Source: Ga0077527 sp038144955
Lineage (GTDB): Bacteria; Pseudomonadota; Gammaproteobacteria; Burkholderiales; SG8-41
Length of the DNA: 22,385 nucleotides
NCBI GenBank assembly: GCA_038144955.1
Contig: JAYQOT010000039.1
Coordinates: 1-22,385 of the forward strand
Reading direction: 5' to 3'
The notes under the pieces were generated by a model. That model ran no database searches, was not told the origin of the DNA, and saw only the letters and a program-made list of their open reading frames with translations. Made by a program: the position numbers and the translations under genes. Position 1 is the stretch's first letter; each line of letters starts with the position of its first letter. Of the stretch, positions 16,346-22,385 are shown piece after piece.

Positions 16346-16380
16346 CCACCAGTTTGATCAAAATCAAGACGTTTTGGTGG
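16346..16380. repeat. CCACCA/TGGTGG inverted repeat enclosing the FNR-like box
   Basis: CCACCA (16346-16351) and TGGTGG (16375-16380) flank the FNR-like palindrome, with 23 bases between the arms. The centre (16363) lies only 2.5 bases from the centre of the FNR box. It may be chance or part of a compound operator. Confidence 0.3.
16354..16367. promoter_or_regulatory. FNR/ANR-type binding site (TTGAT-N4-ATCAA)
   Basis: TTGATCAAAATCAA is a perfect match to the 14-base consensus of FNR and its relatives (ANR, DNR, FixK type), regulators of oxygen limitation and denitrification. It lies in the 167-base gap between tilS and the TAXI binding-protein gene, 137 bases before the ATG. Both neighbouring genes read rightward, so the downstream transporter is the natural target. 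Spacing to the best promoter guess (about -55) is not one of the two textbook positions, so activation is not certain; repression is also possible. Confidence 0.7.
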
Positions 16381-16409
16381 TTTGCCAAACCCGGGGGCCT
16401 TTGCTAATC
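16381..16409 (+). promoter_or_regulatory. Weak candidate promoter for the TAXI-TRAP operon
   Basis: TTTGCC (16381-16386) and CTAATC (16404-16409) are 17 bases apart and lie just downstream of the FNR-like site. Both are poor matches, as expected for a regulator-dependent promoter. Transcription would start near 16416. Confidence 0.25.
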
Positions 16410-16504
16410 TGCGCGCGTCTTTGCACCAGTGGCCAGTGAATAACAAAATCCCTCGTCAGCAGGGGTTACTCTGGCTTTCCCAACGATCCGTAGCGAGGAA
16501 CAAT

Positions 16505-17509
16505 ATGCGTATGTCTAAAGTGGCGAAATTTGCGCTGGCGGCCCTGACCGGGCTGACGCTGGCAGCGGGTGCCTATGCCCAGGGCAAACCGAATCCGAAA
16601 TGGCCGGGCAACCTGACGCTGGGCACGGCTTCCGTGGGCGGCACCTATTTCGTCTACGGCCAGGTGTGGGCGAGCCTGGTCAATGAAAAGATCGGTACCA
16701 ACATCAGCACCCAGCAGACCCAGGGTCCGAACCAGAACATCATCCTGACCGATTCCAAGCAGATCGATTTCGGCATGGCGACCATGGGGGTCGCGCTGCA
16801 GGCCTGGGAAGGCAAGGGTGAATGGACCAAGGGTAAGAAGTACAGCAACATCCGCGCGATGTTCCCGATGTACGATACGCCATTCCATTTCGTCGCACTC
16901 GAGAAATCCGGCATCAAGTCGGTCAAGGATCTGGCGGGCAAGAAGTCGGGCGTCGGGCCCCGTGCCGGCACCTGCGGTACCTATTTCCCGCTGTTCTTCA
17001 AGGCGCTGGGCATCGATACCACCATCCGCAACGGTCAGGCTTCCGACATGTCGGCAAACCTGCAGGACGGACTGATTGATGCGTTCCCGTTCTGCGCCGG
17101 CGTGCCGATCGCAGCCTATTCCGAGCTGGAGACCACCAACAAGGTCACCTTCTTCACGTTCACCGATGACGAACTGAAGAAGGTCAAGGCGGCGTTGCCC
17201 GAGCTGTCGGATTCGCTGATTCCCAAAGGCACCTACAAGCAGCAGACCGCTGATCACAAGACGGTCGGCCTTTACAATTTCGCGATTGCCAACAAGGATG
17301 TTGCCGATGACCTGGTCTATGCAGTGGTCAAGGCGGTTCTTGAAAACAATCCGCAGATGGTGAAGGGCCATGCGGCCGCAAAGGAAACGCTGCTGGCCAA
17401 CTGGAACCGCAACGGTTTCCTGCCGTTCCATCCCGGTGCAATCCGCTATTTCAAGGAAAAAGGCATCACCGTGCCGAAACACCTGATCCCGCCCGAATAC
17501 AAGGGCTGA
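16505..17509 (+). CDS. TAXI-family TRAP transporter substrate-binding protein
   Basis: 334 residues. The start is the ATG at 16505, five bases after a GAGGAA ribosome site; the open frame extends further upstream but without coding character. A signal peptide (MRMSKVAKFALAALTGLTLA, cleavage likely after AYA) exports it to the periplasm. The mature part begins LTLGTASVGGTYFVYGQVWA, the hallmark of the TAXI family, and carries the hinge-region blocks SVKDLAGKKSGVGPRAGTCG and LQDGLIDAFPFCAGVP. It captures a substrate and delivers it to the TRAP permease encoded next. TAXI ligands are mostly small organic acids or amino acids; the ligand here is not predictable. The FNR-like site upstream suggests oxygen-dependent expression. 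Confidence 0.93.
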   Translation: MRMSKVAKFALAALTGLTLAAGAYAQGKPNPKWPGNLTLGTASVGGTYFVYGQVWASLVNEKIGTNISTQQTQGPNQNIILTDSKQIDFGMATMGVALQAWEGKGEWTKGKKYSNIRAMFPMYDTPFHFVALEKSGIKSVKDLAGKKSGVGPRAGTCGTYFPLFFKALGIDTTIRNGQASDMSANLQDGLIDAFPFCAGVPIAAYSELETTNKVTFFTFTDDELKKVKAALPELSDSLIPKGTYKQQTADHKTVGLYNFAIANKDVADDLVYAVVKAVLENNPQMVKGHAAAKETLLANWNRNGFLPFHPGAIRYFKEKGITVPKHLIPPEYKG

Positions 17510-17527
17510 TCTGACTGTGTCGAAAAC

Positions 17528-17566
17528 AACCGCACTGCGCCCTCAAGGCCCAGTGCGGTTTTGTTT
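17528..17566 (+). terminator. Rho-independent terminator between binding protein and permease genes
   Basis: AACCGCACTG (17528-17537) pairs perfectly with CAGTGCGGTT (17551-17560); the 13-base loop can form an inner GCC/GGC pair set. TTGTTT follows. It ends seven bases before the GAGGAG of the permease gene. Partial readthrough would make more binding protein than permease, a common arrangement in binding-protein-dependent transporters. Confidence 0.85.
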
Positions 17567-17584
17567 GTCCTCGAGGAGTCCGGC

Positions 17585-19723
17585 GTGAGCAGCCAGAAAA
17601 CCAGTGAAGTAGAGATTGACGAAGTCATCAAGCCGCCGATGGCTGATGAGGAATTCAGCGGGAACAAGCGCGTTCTTCATCGATGGGAAGGCATCCTGCT
17701 CGCGGTGCTTTGTGTCGGTTTCACCGTGTTTCATCTTTATGTGCTCAACGTGTATTCGCTGGAGCCCCTGATGTTCCGCGCCATCCACGTCGGCTGGGGC
17801 GGCGCCCTGGGATTCATCCTTTATTCACCCCTCAGGCGTGCGGCAAAGCACGGCGTGCCATGGTATGACTGGCTGCTGGTGCTGGCGTCAATCGGCTGTG
17901 CGGTGTATATCACCTACGAACTCGACGGCCTGCTGTTCCGTGCGGGTGCGCAGTTCACCACCGGGGACGTGGTGGTCGGAGTGGTGGGAACGCTGCTGGT
18001 GCTGGAATTTGCACGGCGCACCTCGGGCCTGGCACTGCCGATCATCGCCGGCATCTTCATACTTTATTCATTTGTCGGCAAATGGATGCCGGGCGTGCTC
18101 GAGCACAAGGGCTTTGCGCCCGACCGGTTCTTTACCTATATCTACAGCGAATACGGCATTTTCGGCGTGACCACGCAGGTGTCATCGTCGTACATCATCC
18201 TTTTTGTCTGTTTCGCCGCCTTCCTCCAGGTTTCCAAGGTGGGCGACTACATCAACGATCTGTGCAACGCGATGTTCGGATGGGCGCGCGGCGGCCCAGC
18301 CAAGGCCGCGGTGGCTTCAGGCATCATGTTCGGCTCGATTTCCGGTTCGGCAGTGGCCAACGTGGTCGCCTCCGGCATGGTGACCATCCCGATGATGCGC
18401 AAGGTCGGTTATGACCGCCCGACAGCTGCGGCGATCGAGGCTACGTCCTCGACGGGCGGGCAGATCACTCCGCCGGTACTGGGTGCGGGTGCGTTCCTGA
18501 TGGCCGAGATCACCGGCATACCCTATGGCCAGATTGCGCTGGCCGCAGTGATACCCGCTGTGCTGTTTTACATCGCATGCTGGATTCACGTGGATCTGCA
18601 TGCGATCCGGCTCGGTCTGAAGGGTGTGTCGCGCAGTGAGCTGCCGCCGATCAAGCTGATGATGACGCGCCTCTACCTGTTTTCGCCGTTGATCGTATTT
18701 ATCTGGGCGCTGCTGGAGGGCTATTCGCCGTTCCGTGCCGGCGGCCTGGGTATCGTCGCAGCCCTGTTCGCCGGCTGGCTGTCGCGCACGTTCAACGATC
18801 TGACCAGCGCGGATGGGGTCGAGGATCCACGGTCCGTGCCCACGGTAGTGGCGTCGCTGCTGGTAAGGTTCGCAGCGCTGGCTGGCGCCGGGGGACTGAT
18901 GGCGCTGGGTTTCCAGTACGGCGTGCCGGCACTGAAGTCGTTCGGTGAATATGTGGTATGGGCTTTCGTGATTCTGCTGGTCGGCGTACCGGCTGCGCTG
19001 TTCGGCTGGCGGCGGACGCTGGAGGCGCTTAACCTGGCGGCGCGGGATACCGTGCAACTGGTAGCGGTCTGCGCTTGTGCCGGCATCATTGTCGGCGTGA
19101 TTGCACTGACCGGAATCGGCGGCCGCTTTTCCGAGCTGATACTCGGCATTGCCGGCGCGAGCCAGCTGTTGGCCATGCTGTTTGCCGCCGTCGTTGCCCT
19201 GGTGCTGGGCATGGGCATGCCGACCACCGCAGCCTATGCGATTGCCGCTGCGGTCATTGCGCCGGGACTGACCAAGGTCGGCATTCCGGTGCTGGTGGCA
19301 CACATGTTCGTGTTCTATTTCGCCGTGGTGTCTTCGATCACGCCACCTGTGGCGCTGGCCTCGTTTGCCGCGGCGGGCATGGCGCAGGCTGATCCGTGGA
19401 AAACCTCATGGATAGCCTTGAAGATGGGGCTGGCAACATTCCTGGTTCCGTTCATGTTTTTCTATTCACCGGTACTGCTGATGCAGGGACCTTGGCTGGG
19501 CATCGTGCAGGCCACTATTTCCGGTGCCATCGGGGTCTGGTTCCTTGCCGGTTCCACTGAAGGCTGGTTCGGCGGGAAATTGGCCATGCCGCTGCGCGTC
19601 ATCCTGTTCTTCGCGGCGCTGAACCTGCTACACCCGGGGGGCGTCAGCGATTTCATTGGTCTCGGTATCGGCATTCCCATCTACCTTTGGCAACGGTTCC
19701 GCCAGCGCGCTGCGGTCGCCTGA
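17585..19723 (+). CDS. TRAP transporter permease, fused small and large subunits (4TM/12TM)
   Basis: 712 residues. The GTG at 17585 follows GAGGAG (17573-17578) by six bases; an upstream in-frame TTG at 17561 lies inside the terminator and was rejected. The soluble N terminus of about 35 residues is followed by roughly four helices of the DctQ-like part, then the large DctM-like part. Diagnostic DctM blocks are GSISGSAVANVVASG, STGGQITPPVLGAGAF, VLGMGMPTTAAYAI and AVVSSITPPVALASFAAAG, which contain the scoop-loop and sodium-site residues of TRAP permeases. It takes substrate from the TAXI binding protein and imports it with sodium. Fused permeases are the usual partners of TAXI proteins. It ends 131 bases before ndk. 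Confidence 0.95.
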   Translation: MSSQKTSEVEIDEVIKPPMADEEFSGNKRVLHRWEGILLAVLCVGFTVFHLYVLNVYSLEPLMFRAIHVGWGGALGFILYSPLRRAAKHGVPWYDWLLVLASIGCAVYITYELDGLLFRAGAQFTTGDVVVGVVGTLLVLEFARRTSGLALPIIAGIFILYSFVGKWMPGVLEHKGFAPDRFFTYIYSEYGIFGVTTQVSSSYIILFVCFAAFLQVSKVGDYINDLCNAMFGWARGGPAKAAVASGIMFGSISGSAVANVVASGMVTIPMMRKVGYDRPTAAAIEATSSTGGQITPPVLGAGAFLMAEITGIPYGQIALAAVIPAVLFYIACWIHVDLHAIRLGLKGVSRSELPPIKLMMTRLYLFSPLIVFIWALLEGYSPFRAGGLGIVAALFAGWLSRTFNDLTSADGVEDPRSVPTVVASLLVRFAALAGAGGLMALGFQYGVPALKSFGEYVVWAFVILLVGVPAALFGWRRTLEALNLAARDTVQLVAVCACAGIIVGVIALTGIGGRFSELILGIAGASQLLAMLFAAVVALVLGMGMPTTAAYAIAAAVIAPGLTKVGIPVLVAHMFVFYFAVVSSITPPVALASFAAAGMAQADPWKTSWIALKMGLATFLVPFMFFYSPVLLMQGPWLGIVQATISGAIGVWFLAGSTEGWFGGKLAMPLRVILFFAALNLLHPGGVSDFIGLGIGIPIYLWQRFRQRAAVA

Positions 19724-19735
19724 GTCCAGGCACCT

Positions 19736-19768
19736 CCGGCGCCGCTGAAAACGCCTTGGCTGCGCCGG
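19736..19768 (+). terminator. Possible terminator hairpin after the TRAP permease gene
   Basis: CCGGCGC (19736-19742) and GCGCCGG (19762-19768) form a 7-bp GC-only stem with a 19-base loop, 13 bases after the stop. No T tract follows, so termination would be weak or need Rho. Confidence 0.4.
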
Positions 19769-19781
19769 TGAGTTGCCGGTA

Positions 19782-19803
19782 AACGTCTTTTATTCAAGAC
19801 GTT
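19782..19803. repeat. Perfect 8-bp inverted repeat upstream of ndk
   Basis: AACGTCTT (19782-19789) and AAGACGTT (19796-19803) are exact reverse complements with a six-base spacer. The repeat sits where a -35 region would be for the -10 element at 19811-19816, so an operator is possible; no T tract follows on either strand that would make it a terminator. Confidence 0.5.
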
Positions 19804-19807
19804 ATCG

Positions 19808-19816
19808 TGATATTCT
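19808..19816 (+). promoter_or_regulatory. Candidate extended -10 promoter element of ndk
   Basis: TGATATTCT matches the extended -10 form (TG, one base, then TATTCT, five of six TATAAT positions when scored loosely). No good -35 is present, as is usual for extended -10 promoters. Transcription would start near 19823, about 32 bases before the ndk ATG. Confidence 0.4.
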
Positions 19817-19854
19817 CCCGGGTTATTTTTTACACCGGAGCCTAGGGGATTTTC

Positions 19855-20280
19855 ATGGCAGTCGAACGTACACTTTCCATCATCAAACCGGACGCCGTGG
19901 CGAAAAACGTCATCGGCCAGATTTACTCCCGTTTCGAGCAGGCCGGACTGCGCATCGCTGCTGCGCGCATGACGCATCTGTCGCGCCAGCAGGCAGAAGG
20001 TTTTTACGCAGTTCACAAGGATCGCCCGTTTTTCGGCGAACTGGTTGCCTTCATGATTTCAGGGCCGGTGATGATCCAGGTGCTTGAAGGTGAGAGCGCC
20101 ATCCAGAAGAACCGTGACCTGATGGGTGCGACTGATCCCAAGAAGGCCGCCAAGGGCACGATACGCGCGGACTTTGCCGACAGCATCGACGCCAATGCAG
20201 TGCATGGTTCCGATTCGCCACAGAATGCGGCGACCGAAATCGCCTATTTCTTTCCTTCGCTCGACGTGTTTGCACGCTGA
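19855..20280 (+). CDS. ndk: Nucleoside diphosphate kinase
   Basis: 141 residues, the family norm. It starts AVERTLSIIKPDAVAKN and contains the active-site histidine His117 in NAVHGSDSP, with the nucleotide-binding block ATDPKKAAKGTIRADF before it. It transfers the gamma phosphate from ATP to other nucleoside diphosphates via phospho-His117, balancing the NTP pools in the cytosol. A strong AGGGGA ribosome site (19844-19849) lies five bases before the ATG. It leads the ndk-rlmN-pilW-rodZ gene order common in betaproteobacteria; the gap to rlmN is 21 bases. Confidence 0.98.
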   Translation: MAVERTLSIIKPDAVAKNVIGQIYSRFEQAGLRIAAARMTHLSRQQAEGFYAVHKDRPFFGELVAFMISGPVMIQVLEGESAIQKNRDLMGATDPKKAAKGTIRADFADSIDANAVHGSDSPQNAATEIAYFFPSLDVFAR

Positions 20281-20301
20281 GTATCCGGGCTTCATCATCC
20301 C

Positions 20302-21420
20302 ATGTCGCTCAATCTGCTGGGGCTGAACCGCGAGCGGTTTGAGGCGCTTTGCGGGGAGATGGGGGAGAAGCCCTTCCGCGCCCGGCAGATGATGCGCTGG
20401 ATGCATCAGTCGGGGGTGGGGGATTTTGCGCAGATGACCGACATCGCGCGGGATTTCCGCGAGCGGATGACGGCAGCCGCCGTGATTGCCGCCCCGTCGG
20501 TGATGCGGGACACCACTGCGCCTGACGGTACCCGCAAATGGCTGTTCGATGTCGGGACCGGCAATGCCATCGAGGCGGTTTACATCCCCGAGGGCGAAGC
20601 TGACGATGATGAACCAGGTGCCCGTCGTTATCGCGGGACGCTGTGTATTTCTTCGCAGGCCGGATGCGCACTGGAATGTTCCTTCTGTTCCACCGGGCGC
20701 CAGGGGTTCAACCGCAATCTGAGTGCCGCTGAAATCATCGGCCAGCTGTGGCATGCCAGCCGCAGCCTGACTGCTGATCTGGCGATCGAACGCCCGATCA
20801 CCAACGTGGTGATGATGGGCATGGGCGAGCCGCTGGCGAATTTCGACAACGTGGTAACGGCGATGCAACTGATGCTTGACGATCACGCCTACGGGATATC
20901 GCGGCGGCGACTGACGCTGTCCACCTCCGGACTGGTGCCGGCGCTCGACCGGCTGCGCGAGGCCTGTCCGGTAGCCCTGGCTGTATCGTTGCATGCGCCC
21001 AACGATGCGCTGCGCGACGAACTGGTGCCGATCAATCGCAAATATCCGATTCGCGAACTGATGGCGGCCTGCCTGCGCTACATCGAAAAGGCACCGCGGG
21101 ATTTCGTGACCTTTGAATATGTGATGCTCGATGGTGTCAATGACAGCGTTGCACAGGCCAGGGAACTGGTGCGGACCGTCAAGCCCGTGCCGTGCAAGAT
21201 CAACCTGATCCCCTTCAATGCATTTCCCGACTCGGGGTATCGGCGTTCACCTGCACCGGCCATTGCCGCGTTCCGCGACGTGCTGCAGCAGGCGGGGCTG
21301 GTGGCAACGGTGCGCAAGACCCGCGGCGACACGATCGACGCAGCCTGCGGACAGCTGGCCGGTCAGGTCAGGGATAAAACCCGGCGCGTGCAGCGTCGCA
21401 TCGAGGAGAAGCGTATATGA
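20302..21420 (+). CDS. rlmN: Dual-specificity 23S rRNA/tRNA adenine-C2 methyltransferase
   Basis: 372 residues. The radical SAM cluster ligands are Cys122, Cys126 and Cys129 (CALECSFC); the two catalytic cysteines expected for RlmN are Cys115 (LCISSQAG) and Cys349 (DAACGQLAG). The N-terminal four-helix domain that contacts RNA (EKPFRARQMMRWMHQ) and the MGMGEPLANFDNV block are present. It methylates A2503 of 23S rRNA and A37 of several tRNAs. The stop overlaps the pilW start (ATGA at 21417-21420), so expression of the two is coupled. Confidence 0.97.
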   Translation: MSLNLLGLNRERFEALCGEMGEKPFRARQMMRWMHQSGVGDFAQMTDIARDFRERMTAAAVIAAPSVMRDTTAPDGTRKWLFDVGTGNAIEAVYIPEGEADDDEPGARRYRGTLCISSQAGCALECSFCSTGRQGFNRNLSAAEIIGQLWHASRSLTADLAIERPITNVVMMGMGEPLANFDNVVTAMQLMLDDHAYGISRRRLTLSTSGLVPALDRLREACPVALAVSLHAPNDALRDELVPINRKYPIRELMAACLRYIEKAPRDFVTFEYVMLDGVNDSVAQARELVRTVKPVPCKINLIPFNAFPDSGYRRSPAPAIAAFRDVLQQAGLVATVRKTRGDTIDAACGQLAGQVRDKTRRVQRRIEEKRI

Positions 21421-22195
21421 AACTGTTTGCGAAATCGGCGTTGCTTCGGGTTCGTTCCCTGGTATTTGTGACCGTGGTTGCGCTGGTCACAGGTTGTGCT
21501 TCTACGCCCGATTCCGATCAGGGGATTCAACCCACCACGAGTACCACGGGCAATGAGAGCGACGCACAGAATCGCGCGCGCATCCATACCGAACTTGCTG
21601 CCGGCTACTTCGATCTTGGAAACCTGGGCGTCGCTCTGGAAGAGGTGCGCATCGCACAGCAGGCGGATCCCGGTTATGCGCCGGCATACAACGTTGCCGG
21701 CCTGGTCTATGCGGCTCTGAAGGACGATCGTCGTGCGGAAGAAAATTTCAATCGCGCCCTGCAGATCAGTCCGGCTGACCCCGACGTCAATAACAATTAT
21801 GGATCGTATCTGTGTCAGCGCAAGCGGGAAGAACAGGGCATCAAGTATTTTCTGAGGGCGGTGCAGAATCCGCTTTACAAGAATCCCGAGCGTTCCCTGG
21901 TCAATGCGGGGATCTGCGCCCGCCGTCGTGGTGACGATGCCGCTGCGCAGGAGTTTTTCCAGCGTGCGATTTCGGTGCGTCCCAACCAGCCGCAGGCGTT
22001 GTATCTGCTGGCCGAACTTTCTTTCAGTGCCAACAACTATGCGGCAGCCCAGGGCTATCTGCGTCGTTTCGGGCAGGCCTCGGTGGCGAATGCCGNNNNN
22101 NNNNNCTCGGCGAGGAAAGTTACGCACAGCAACTGCGGAAAAACTTCCCGCAATCCAGGGAGGCGGCGGCTCTGCAGGCAGGACGCTTTGAATGA
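21417..22195 (+). CDS. pilW: Type IV pilus biogenesis/stability lipoprotein PilW (PilF), TPR protein, broken by assembly gap
   Basis: An outer-membrane lipoprotein with TPR repeats that is needed for assembly of the PilQ secretin or for pilus stability. GAGGAGAA (21403-21410) precedes the ATG by six bases. The lipobox LVTGC puts the lipidated cysteine at residue 27. TPR helices follow from about residue 55 (YFDLGNLGVALEEVRIAQQADP, in two pieces, then RAEENFNRALQISPADPDVNNNYG). The coding sense stops at the N run (22096-22105) and resumes in a different frame after it, with LGEESYAQQLRKNFP and a final AGRFE ending at 22195, typical for the family C terminus. The 10 Ns are thus a placeholder; about 12-20 residues are probably missing. 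The true gene is most likely intact. Confidence 0.9.
22096..22105. other. Assembly gap (10 Ns)
   Basis: Ten undetermined bases within pilW. The reading frame on the two sides does not agree across exactly ten bases, so the real length differs. Confidence 1.
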
Positions 22196-22385
22196 GCGAC
22201 ACGCCTTCCGTCGAAGAAGTATCTGTCACCAGCGAACCCGGATTGCGTCCGGGGCGGGTGCTCGCGGAGGCGCGTGTGCAGAAGCAGTTGAGTGTGGCCG
22301 ACGTGGCGCTGCAACTCAAGCTTTCGGGATCTCAGGTCGAGGCGCTTGAAGCTGAAGCCTTCGACCGCCTGCCGGGGCCGGTATT
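22192..22385 (+). CDS. rodZ: RodZ-like cell-shape protein, N-terminal part (3' end outside window)
   Basis: 64 residues are visible before the window ends. The ATG at 22192 overlaps the pilW stop (ATGA). After a 17-residue polar lead comes a helix-turn-helix domain (GRVLAEARVQKQLSVADVA, then QLKLSGSQVEALEAEAFDRL), as found at the N terminus of RodZ. In RodZ this domain binds MreB in the cytoplasm and is followed by one membrane helix and a periplasmic domain, none of which is visible here. The position directly after pilW fits the usual betaproteobacterial order. Confidence 0.85.
   Translation, partial: MSDTPSVEEVSVTSEPGLRPGRVLAEARVQKQLSVADVALQLKLSGSQVEALEAEAFDRLPGPV

Noticed and set aside
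16382..16504. Extended N terminus of the TAXI binding protein from TTG at 16382
   Set aside because: It would place 41 residues before a normal signal peptide, while ATG 16505 has a good GAGGAA site.
16466..17482. Minus-strand open frame opposite the TAXI binding protein
   Set aside because: It has no ribosome site or recognisable domain; the plus-strand gene has a signal peptide and family blocks.
18317..19303. Long minus-strand open frame opposite the TRAP permease
   Set aside because: The composition is antisense-like (Gln, Arg, His repeats), and the plus strand encodes well-conserved DctM blocks.

Overview
The window is a GC-rich, densely packed chromosomal segment that most likely comes from a betaproteobacterium (Burkholderiales or Nitrosomonadales type). 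This rests on the right-hand end (ndk, rlmN, a pilW-like type IV pilus lipoprotein gene, rodZ), on the adjacent accA and tilS pair, and on the many overlapping stop/start junctions. A run of 10 Ns near the right end shows that this is a draft or metagenome-derived assembly. I see no tRNA, rRNA, CRISPR array, insertion sequence or phage gene. No gene-free stretch reaches 300 bases; the longest are about 165 bases.

Region 1 (1-4345, + strand) is a tightly coupled three-gene unit: the end of a HEAT-repeat protein, a processive membrane glycosyltransferase of family 2, and a CHASE-PAS-PAS histidine kinase. It looks like a sensor-controlled exopolysaccharide module whose upstream part is cut off. 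Region 2 (4346-10080) holds mostly single genes in alternating orientation: a luciferase-like flavin monooxygenase (-), an FlK-type hotdog thioesterase (+), a cation diffusion facilitator without a normal start codon (+), a small membrane protein (-), an NYN/OST-HTH RNA-binding or nuclease protein (-), a class III nucleotide cyclase fused to an FHA domain (+), and a 6-phosphogluconate-dehydrogenase-like oxidoreductase (-).

Region 3 (10209-13929, +) is a translationally coupled trio: an MFS transporter, an exported dienelactone-hydrolase-like enzyme and a gamma-glutamyltransferase. Region 4 (14004-16337, +) is accA followed by tilS. Region 5 (16338-19723, +) is a TAXI-type TRAP transporter. 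A perfect FNR-type palindrome lies in front of its binding-protein gene, and a strong terminator hairpin separates that gene from the fused permease gene. Region 6 (19855-22385, +) carries ndk, rlmN, pilW (interrupted by the assembly gap) and the first part of rodZ.

Most genes are ordinary housekeeping or transport genes. The points that deserve a second look are the FNR-like site, the CDF gene lacking an ATG/GTG/TTG start, the cyclase with tyrosine in place of the transition-state arginine, the HEAT-GT2-kinase unit, and an AT-rich 45-base block inside the gamma-glutamyltransferase gene. I do not see a convincing wholly new multi-gene system.
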